From assembly GCF_037975245.1 (NCBI RefSeq), contig NC_092573.1, positions 17,164,265 to 17,228,264 of the forward strand: a stretch of DNA of 64,000 nucleotides, read 5' to 3'. The position numbers and the translations under genes are program-made. Source of the stretch: Apostichopus japonicus (taxonomy: Eukaryota > Echinodermata > Holothuroidea > Aspidochirotida > Stichopodidae). The notes beneath the pieces were generated by a model that was given only the letters and a program-made list of their open reading frames with translations, was not told the DNA's origin and did not search any database. Below are positions 57,711 to 64,000 of this stretch, piece after piece. Each line of letters opens with the position of its first letter. The stretch's first letter is position 1.

Positions 57711-58815
57711 GTAAGCATGTCTTAAAAAGTGAATAATTTTCTGTAGTTAGTTCCAATATGAATGGCATCATATCTGTTATTTGTACCATGCAAATAACTT
57801 GTAGTGCATGGCAGAATGCTGTGTTTGAGTATAACTTATTTCCAAATAGGTATTAAGCATACAGAAAGGTCACGAAGGTAGGTGAGAATCGAGAAAGTGT
57901 ACTGTAAATCTTTGCAGGTTAAGTCCCCATTAACAAGTATATGTAAGTAGTTTTGTTCCTATATTTACTTGCAAAGGTTCCACCTCTGGTTCTTAAGTAG
58001 CATATAGCCTGACAATTGTCGTCAGTTGATTTACATCCCCAAAAAATGATTTTGGCTGCACATGTTTCACTGCACAGTCTCCAGGTTGCTAGGTCATTAT
58101 ACGGCCGTTACTAACCGTGAGTTAATTGGGTTATGTAACAGTTCGCAACGGCAACGCAGGCTTGCATAGCCCAGTGAAATTCGATACGAATTACAACCCA
58201 TTTTGTTTTGTGGATTGTGGATTAATTAATCAATTACATTGCAAGTTACGATAAAGACGACTTAAAAACACATCCAACTTTCACACACGTAAATATCAAG
58301 AGAATTGGCAACTCGTAGTAGGTGAAATCTGTGTAAGAAACTCACGTGTAAAGTCGAAATGAAAATCGACACAAACTTAACAAAACGGTACTTAAAATCG
58401 TTCCCAAAAGTATCTTTTCCAACCTTTCTAAAAAATTTCAATTCTGCACAAGTTGAACATATGTATCAACTACAAAATACGTAAGTCTCGGAAAGAAAGT
58501 ATAACGCAAACGAACACGATACAGTTTCTTCTATCACTAAGGGCAATTGAACTGTGAAAATATGCACCGGGCTATATCGGTTCCGCGAAATGACGTAATC
58601 TCGTACGGGGTTGATGCATTACACTAATCATGGGAATCAAAACCTACCAAAATGAAATTTGTGTAACAATTGTGATTAAATTTTCATTATTAAAAATATT
58701 GTTTGGGAAAATTTACGGTTCGTTTTTACACGTTTACATTTTTCTTAGCACAAATGCTAAGAAAATCGATCTCGGCCCACCCCCAGTCATCATCCTACGC
58801 TGATACAATAACTCG
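57711..58815. other. No recognisable gene
   Basis: Possible continuation of the last intron of the integrase remnant. No further exon recognised. Confidence 0.5.
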
Positions 58816-58819
58816 GAGA

Positions 58820-59005
58820 CAAGGGTGGTGCCAGCATGGGGCTAGGGCCCCCATCCCCTCCTCCGTCGGAGAGTTCTAGCCCCGTTGGAGATATTTTTGA
58901 AAAATGTCAGAGTGTAAGAAAAATGTTAATAACAACACAAATTTTGTGCAATTTAGCCCCGTCTGAGAGTCTAGCCACCATGGGGAAATCATGGCACCAC
59001 CCCTG
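58820..59005. mobile_element. Short hAT-like MITE (CAAGGGTGGTGCCA type)
   Basis: Ends CAAGGGTGGTGCCA and, inward from the right, CAGGGGTGGTGCCAT. 186 bp. Flanking 8-mers do not match, so insertion boundaries are less secure than for the other elements. Confidence 0.55.
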
Positions 59006-60378
59006 CTTTAAAATAAGGTTGTTGTGGGCCGCAGTTGGTGATACTGGTCCATGTCGCATCTTATTCATAATTGGGTGGTTTTTATGGCAGAGCATGGATT
59101 TTGTTGATAGGGGAACATGAAGCAGGCTTGTCTCATGGGGGGGGGGGGATAATATCATAATAAACGGTGGTTGTACAGCACGGTCAAAATTCTTGTCCTA
59201 GGGTGGGACCAATTCCATTCACTTTCCAGCTGGCATGTTTTGAAAAATACTGTTCCCCTTATTTGTGGAGGAAATTTATGATCCCCAACCCCCTCTCCAC
59301 TTCATTAAGGCTGCCCACTTTGTGAATAGGATAACAGCCCTGGTGTAGAGAGGCATTTGTTAATAACTTCTAGATGGATATTTGTGCACATGGTGACCAG
59401 TGCCACGTTGGGGGGGGGGGGGGCACATGCCATCCAAATCCTAACAATTCCAGAATGCTTACCAGGGATAAAATTTGTCTGCAGTTTCACCATAGACGAC
59501 ACAATTCTAAAAACTATTTCATTGATGCACCCCCCCACCAGATTTTCCAAAAAAATCCTAATTTTTGGAAACCAATATTCTAAAGGGGAAGAAAGGTCAC
59601 TACATTGAAATGGTTAACAAGGGGCCAGTCCACCTCCTTATCGACGACGGCCCAGGGTGCATGCCACATGATGATTTCACAAAATTTGGCTTAAAATAAA
59701 ACAATTTCACAAGCTGCAAGGGGGTGGTCGCCCCTCCACCCCCTTCTGGATCCACCATTGATTTTTTATCCTAATATAAATAGATTTAATATAAAAAGAG
59801 ATAAGACTAAAATGTAAAATAACCTCTTTTCTTTCATATATTGTTTGCTTCTTTCATAAATCTTTCCTTTAAATTGTGTTGTATACTTAACAATTAATGA
59901 CAAAGATAAATATTTCTTTTATGAATAAAAATACTTGCACGTAATAAAACCCATAAAGTTGTATACACATGCATTGTCAAAACAAAGGAAAACGCTAGTT
60001 GCAAGTTACTCAAAACGACCTATCCATCAATTTTCCCGGGCCCTCCCCAAAATTCACAAAATATTAATGAAATAACAGACAATGAAGCAGTTCAATCAAA
60101 AATGGTCATTAAAATGTTCGTGTAAAGATAAGAGACTACAGCCTAGTTAAAAACCCTGAAACATCTTAATATTTGACTCTGCACTGCATTTTAGGGAAAA
60201 TAAATCACTTTTATTCTTAAATGTATTTCGTGACGCATATTACAACATCCAGTCTCCGTTTAGGTGTTGAGCAACTTGCAACTAGAAATAAAGTTCTTGT
60301 AGATTCAATCCTGCTGAATTTCCGTAAAGTTTGAAGAGACCAGTGCTTATCCTCACGACTCGCAGTTTCCTTGAAGAA
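59006..60378. other. Spacer with a one-sided transposon end
   Basis: At about 59739-59760 the sequence read inward on the minus strand is CAATGGTGGATCCAG followed by G-rich DNA, like a hAT terminus. No partner end was found. Poly-G runs lie at 59139 and 59411. A short minus-strand frame ending near 60217 (about 50 codons outside copy C) is unassigned. Confidence 0.45.
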
Positions 60379-60386
60379 AGCAGATC

Positions 60387-61159
60387 CAAGGGCGGCGGAA
60401 CCGGGGGGGCACAGGGGGCACATGCCCCCCCCACTTTTCCTCAGATTAAAAATGTGCCCTTTGTCTACATAAAAATTTCTAAATAAAAAAAGAGTTTACA
60501 AAGCGAAACCCATTTCGAATGAAATATTTCGGGAAGTTTTAAATGTTTACTACCACAGGCGTAGGAGCCCAATTTGATTTGGGGGGGGGGGGGCTGTAAC
60601 GACTTGCCCGAAGAATATTACCAAAATTTTTCCCGCGCTACGCGCGCGTTCAACATTTTAATGTGCATATCATATAGGCATGCAAAGGTTATTACATCGC
60701 ATGCCAATAACATACAATCATTTGCCGTGTTATAACCCTTCCAAATTGGTTAGAATTATTGGCAAAGTCGTTACAATAATAATGATCATAATAATATCAG
60801 TTTAACCATTCAAAAACACATAGAAAAGTACTTTTCTTTCAGTATTTTGACATATTTCATTTGCTTTCATGCATGTATCGATCGCGTGTGCAGGGACTTG
60901 GACTTTATAATGATTTCACCTCATTTTGTCGTTTTCCTTGTTTCCCAATTTGCACATTAGATACTGCAGTGCTAGTATGCATTGTTTCCTTGAGGGGGGG
61001 GGGTGGCATTGATGGAGTGATGTGTATACGCAAATAAGATAATACAATAAGAGTTATGAAGGGTACTAAATATCAGGCTGCATCAGTCCAATCGAATTTC
61101 TGCAAAGTGCCCTTCGACGTTGGTGCCCCCCCAGATTAAAAGTGCTTCCGCCGCCCTTG
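60387..61159. mobile_element. Non-autonomous hAT element (CAAGGGCGGCGG type), copy C
   Basis: Exact 8-bp duplication AGCAGATC at 60379-60386 and 61160-61167. Ends identical to copies A and B. It is the shortest copy and carries only a truncated F-type insertion (60554-60841). Confidence 0.95.
60554..60841. mobile_element. F3, truncated F-type hAT element
   Basis: Begins CACAGGCGTAGGAGCC and matches F1 through the CGCGCGCG hairpin to CTTTTCTTTCAG, then jumps directly to copy C sequence (TTTGACATA). Its right terminus and some of copy C are deleted. Confidence 0.8.
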
Positions 61160-61167
61160 AGCAGATC

Positions 61168-63588
61168 AGAATACAGGATGCGATGCAAGTCTACCACAGA
61201 CTAACAACACAGCACGCTGGTATTAATTTGCAGCAAAGTCATCTGGAGCAATCAGAAATGTGGTGTCTCGCTTACCCAATACATGTTACATACAGACTTG
61301 CACTTTTACATTCTTGTGAAAGTCATATTTGTTCAAGGTTTTTTGCTCCTTTGTAATTCTGTCTGGAATGCTGCATGATACAGTTTGCTGTTGGGAGAAA
61401 AGAAATTCTTCTATAACAATTGTCTTTTTCTAATAACTGGAAAGCGAACACAATTCAACACATGACACAAATACAGCTATTAGTGATTCCTGCTATTCCA
61501 CAAAATACAGTACTCAAATAGTGATTTCTTATTCCTGGCCAATTTATATAATTTTGGTATGCCATTTACACAAAAATATACAGTATTTTACTGTTTTGAT
61601 AGTTAGAAGTAATGTTTTTAGCAGGGGGAATTTTTGCTACAGCATTTGAAAAAAACTTTCAAAAGATAGCCTGAAGAAGATTAAGAATTAACAAAAGGTT
61701 TATCACTAATAATTAACCAAATTCACAAAAAAACAAAAATCAACATATTGATATGTACGCATTACATGCATGCCATGAAATTTTGAGTGTTTGACACATA
61801 CTTCCAGAGCTAAATTGAAACTTGAATAATAATTACATGAATTAAGAATAATTTGTTAATATAAAAAACTAAGAAAACACTAAACAGGAAAAAACTTCTA
61901 TCCTTTACCTTAAAATTACATCTTTAGTGGAAAAATTGTAATTCTTAAATTTCTGTTAATTAATGTACTGTAATCAGTTCTTTGATTTACTGTGACTCTG
62001 TTTCCATACATCTGACCATCACGAGAGTTGCAACACATTGAAACAGTGAGGATACTTAAAAAACCTTCATTTAAAGAAAATTGAACAGGGCTTCGCCGTA
62101 TGCGGGACTTCAAAGTAAAGTGCCCGCTGAAACTTTCAAAAGGTAACATAATTTTCACTAAATCTGGCCTAAATATTAGCATGTTGGTGTAAATATCATA
62201 AGGTGTGTCGGAATAGGAAGATTAATTCCCTGGAATGAGCTTCCCAGACAACAACATAAACTTCCATAGCCTATACTAGGTCTAGGTTCGATTCGGATTT
62301 ATTCATTAAAGTTCATAATAAAGCTTTAAAACTATTTGTCATCGTTTGTATTTTGTATTTTAGTAGGAAGAATATGGATGCTGAATGACTGATATTTATA
62401 GTGTAACAGAGAAAAAGTAATGGGGCTTTCAGAAAATCTGAATTAGGCATTGATTGGGTTTAACCAGTTATAACTTAGTCCCATCTCATAAGTAAATGCC
62501 TAATGGGCCTTAGGCCTATAATATTAATGAAGATTGAACAGTAAACAGTTTTAAGTTCCTACTGAAATATATTGAGATATGTTTCTCCGAAGACGCCCAG
62601 CCTGAAGAGAAAGTTAAACCACACCTGACCCAAATTCAATCACACCCTAGCGAATCCAATCAAACCCTACCAAAAATAAGACTGAATATGTTTCCCTTCA
62701 ATAAACAATACGATAAATGTTCAATTTTTATCACTCAGTAGACTTTGTAAAGTTCAATAGTTTGGCGTACTACGGACTAGGGTAACGCTACTTTCACTGA
62801 CATTATCATTGCGTAGCCTATACTGCAGTGCAACACATAATTTTCGCGCAACTGCCAGCTCTGTTTCCGAGTCTTTTGTTGCTGAATTTGGCAACAAAAT
62901 CATAACATTGTACGTCAAAATTACCTCCGACATTATAATTAATGTATTTAGATGTCACTTACCTTCAATTAAGCGAAGATATTGCGAAGTAAACGCTTCA
63001 TTTTCAACATTTTCAGTCCATGAACAGACTTGCGTTGGGAAGTTTATTTGTTGTCCCAGATTCGTATTTACATACGGGGTCAAAATTTACATATGACGTC
63101 ATGTCGTTTTTCTAGTTCCAGATGCCAGCACCAATCCGAAACGGAGCAAGATTTCGGATATGAATACTATTCAAACTAAATAGGCAAAGGGGCTGAACTT
63201 TCTCACGAAGATTGAATAGACCTTCATTTACATATACAAGCCAGAAAAATGATTGACAGAAGTACCCAACATATCGGGATACAGCTTTTTTTGAGCAAGG
63301 TTTTTTGGGGTAACGATTTTTAGTCTCTTAATACCTCAAAAACTTCTAAACCGATTATAAAAATCTTTCGGAATCTGCATTATGACTATGTTTTAAGATA
63401 GCACCGAAAGTATCAGTCTAATCGAATAATATTTCACCGAGTTACGGCAGTTCAAAAATTTGTTCACCACGTGTAAAATTTTGAGTAACGGAAATCAGGG
63501 ATGTGTATCGTTCAAAATGAATCACGGAAAGCGTCGGAGTTAATTGCGTAGCAACCTGGAGACTGTGCAGCAGACATTTTATTTTTTT
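61168..63588. other. No recognisable gene
   Basis: AT-rich DNA. Open frames of 88 and 95 codons (61916-62182 minus, 62809-63096 plus) show no family resemblance or splice context. Nothing supported. Confidence 0.5.
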
Positions 63589-63589
63589 T

Positions 63590-63658
63590 AGACCCCTCCC
63601 CCAGGCCGGCCATCAGTCTTCCGGCCCCCCCACTCAAAAGTACCTTCCTACGCCACTG
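63590..63658 (-). mobile_element. G-type hAT end fragment
   Basis: Terminus, inward on the minus strand, CAGTGGCGTAGGAAGG, then GGCCGGCCTGGGGGAGGGG as in G1. It breaks off after about 70 bp into a T-rich run. Confidence 0.75.
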
Positions 63659-64000
63659 TGCAACATATACGGGGAATAAAATAGCAGCAATCACATCAAA
63701 AACATGATTAACATCTTCTACAGATGGAAGACTTGTTTCTTTTTCTTCTTCTTTTCCCCATTCTATTTTTTGTTTTGCAGCAATGCACAACGTCTCATTT
63801 ATTTCCTGTAACACTTAACTCTGACGTATGCATCTGCTCTAATTATTGATATAATGAACTCAATTGCCTTTTGAATGTCGAAATGCTTAAATTTTATGCG
63901 GGACAAAATATGCTATGAAGTATTTGCAGACATTCTGTACCAGGACATTTCGTCCGGCGGGACTATATTTGCTGTGAGGTGGGGACACAATTTTCAGCAG
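63659..64000. other. No recognisable gene
   Basis: Window edge; nothing supported. Confidence 0.5.

Noticed and set aside
60217-60423. 68-codon minus-strand frame
   Set aside because: Starts in the G-rich end of hAT copy C; the remaining ~50 codons lack recognisable motifs, so a host exon interrupted by copy C is possible but unsupported.

Overview
This is eukaryotic, AT-rich nuclear DNA from an animal, most likely a marine invertebrate. The evidence is the mix of Ty3/Gypsy, hAT, Kolobok-like and Ginger-like elements, tRNA-derived SINEs, a LINE fragment, exon-intron boundaries with GT/AG sites, long micro- and minisatellites, and poly-G tracts inside transposon ends. An echinoderm or similar deuterostome would fit, but the species cannot be resolved from the sequence. 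I see no intact host gene, no rRNA or true tRNA gene, no CRISPR array and nothing prokaryotic. The window is a transposon-rich intergenic or intronic region.

Layout. 84-1271 is a foldback-like element whose inverted ends are 22-bp tandem arrays. 1280-9100 is mostly featureless. 9110-12720 is a 229-bp tandem array carrying SINE pieces and TA microsatellites. 13453-13860 is a 54-bp minisatellite. 13990-15140 is a ~150-bp repeat holding four perfect AGGTCA direct repeats with 1-bp spacing. 15606-18133 is a hAT element with two more hAT elements inside, and 18604-18974 is a short hAT MITE. 20351-27087 is a Kolobok-like element (TTAA target, decayed THAP domain). It was invaded by a hAT, then by a Gypsy element, then by a hAT, then by another hAT. 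27480-28095 is a degenerate minisatellite. 29344-35970 holds three minus-strand exons of a decayed gene with phase-compatible junctions. Its large intron contains a second nest (hAT > hAT > LINE > hAT), plus another hAT and a Ginger-like element. 39200-40453 is a hAT. 41700-44200 has a ~230-bp dispersed repeat and a 275-bp tandem duplication. 45417-54037 is a young, nearly intact Ty3/Gypsy element on the minus strand. 55712-57710 is a decayed, intron-bearing integrase gene. 60387-61159 is a third copy of the GGCGGCGG-type hAT.

The large Gypsy element is the only place where adjacent coding regions clearly work together. It has gag, then protease by a probable -1 frameshift, then RT/RNase H/integrase, between 1.13-kb LTRs that differ at only about six places. 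It is now disabled by one premature stop and one frameshift in pol. Insertion boundaries were set mainly by matching target-site duplications by eye, and these matches (often exact 8-mers) are the strongest evidence in this annotation.
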